Positions 5,470 through 5,803 of a stretch of DNA of 5,803 nt are shown here, in pieces. Position 1 is the stretch's first letter, and each line of letters begins with the position of its first letter. Source of the stretch: Spirochaetaceae bacterium (GTDB lineage: Bacteria > Spirochaetota > Spirochaetia > Treponematales > Treponemataceae); assembly GCA_031271875.1 (NCBI GenBank), contig JAISVD010000030.1:1-5803 (forward strand). Reading direction: 5' to 3'. The translations under genes and the position numbers were made by a program. Under the pieces are notes generated by a model, which saw nothing but the letters and a program-made list of their open reading frames with translations, made no database searches and was not told the origin of the DNA.

Positions 5470-5803
5470 TCATAACTGCGGTTTCTCATCTCCGGAAGTT
5501 TCCTGAGAAGGTTGTTCCGTTACCGCTCCTGCTTTCAGTGTTCTCAGTTTTCTGTTAAACAGTTCGTTCAGGTCTTTTCTCTGGGTTATTGAAAACACCG
5601 GTGTTTCGCTGCCATCGGTACGGTAAGGGTATTTTGCCGGTATTGTATAGGCAAAACTGTCCGGAGAATTTATCCACCAGTCCAGAACATTCACGATAAG
5701 AAGCGTCTGGTATAACAGGTTCGCGTTTGTCCGGTTGCGGGAGCTCTTGCCTCCGAGGATTGCGTCGAGCCGATAAGATACGGGATTCTGCACGGCAAAC
5801 GAA
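5470..5803 (-). CDS. Hypothetical protein, C-terminal 110 residues (5' end beyond window)
   Basis: An open frame runs from the right edge (first full codon 5802-5800) to TGA at 5472-5470. A GTG at 5793-5791 has no ribosome site in front of it, so the gene most likely begins outside the window. The visible part looks protein-like. It has a hydrophobic/aromatic core LLYQTLLIVNVLDWWINSP, then a segment rich in Y, P and T (FAYTIPAKYPYRTDG), a basic stretch QRKDLNELFNRKLRTLK, and a polar Q/S/E-rich tail that looks disordered. No transmembrane segment or known motif is recognised and I assign no function. It converges on the XRE gene with 38 bases between the stops and no visible hairpin terminator. 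Confidence 0.6.
   Translation of the reverse strand, partial: SFAVQNPVSYRLDAILGGKSSRNRTNANLLYQTLLIVNVLDWWINSPDSFAYTIPAKYPYRTDGSETPVFSITQRKDLNELFNRKLRTLKAGAVTEQPSQETSGDEKPQL

Noticed and set aside
5219..5470. XRE protein as antitoxin of a toxin-antitoxin pair.
   Set aside because: No small same-strand partner gene follows or precedes it; the next gene is convergent and not toxin-like by eye.
1..5803. CRISPR arrays, insertion sequences, tRNA genes or attachment sites.
   Set aside because: No spaced direct repeats, transposase fragments, terminal repeats with duplications, or tRNA cloverleaf signature were seen on either strand.

Overview
The window comes from a bacterial chromosome of moderate G+C. 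The first ~46 bases are the 3' tail of a 5S rRNA gene, so the window starts where a ribosomal RNA operon ends. Nothing else in it fixes the taxonomy. A spirochaete or another free-living anaerobe would fit, but that is a low-confidence impression rather than a sequence-based result.

Layout from left to right: (1) 5S rRNA tail (+), then about 155 bases of AT-rich leader with promoter-like boxes and a strong Shine-Dalgarno; (2) a complete pirin-family cupin gene (+, 202-1050); (3) a compact three-gene operon on the minus strand, transcribed from about 5020 down to 1051. Its order is a membrane hybrid histidine kinase with a dCache sensor, a PfkB-family sugar kinase of the 1-phosphofructokinase type, and a PdxA-family dehydrogenase. 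The first two genes overlap by 4 bases and the next pair is separated by 1 base. (4) A 259-base divergent regulatory region (4960-5218) carries several inverted repeats. (5) A 70-residue XRE-type helix-turn-helix protein (+, 5219-5431) follows. (6) A convergent, unrecognised gene (-) is cut by the right edge of the window.

The operon is the most interesting part. The sensor's extracellular dCache domain carries what looks like the complete amino-acid-binding motif (Y132, R137, W139, Y156, D158, D186). The sensor is therefore predicted to detect an amino acid or a close analogue, and it is translationally linked to a small-molecule kinase and a PdxA-like oxidative decarboxylase. By analogy with known kinase plus PdxA2 pairs that degrade four-carbon sugar acids, the two enzymes could phosphorylate and then oxidise a small hydroxy acid or sugar derivative. 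Here, however, the kinase is PfkB-type rather than DUF1537-type, and no transporter or aldolase is visible. The PdxA-like protein is also about 40 residues shorter than usual because of an internal contraction after its first nucleotide-fold strand. All catalytic histidines are kept.

The pirin gene and the operon converge with their stop codons touching, leaving no room for a terminator between them. The XRE regulator and the three-part GTACCG-type inverted repeat in the divergent region are natural candidates for local control, but that link is inference.
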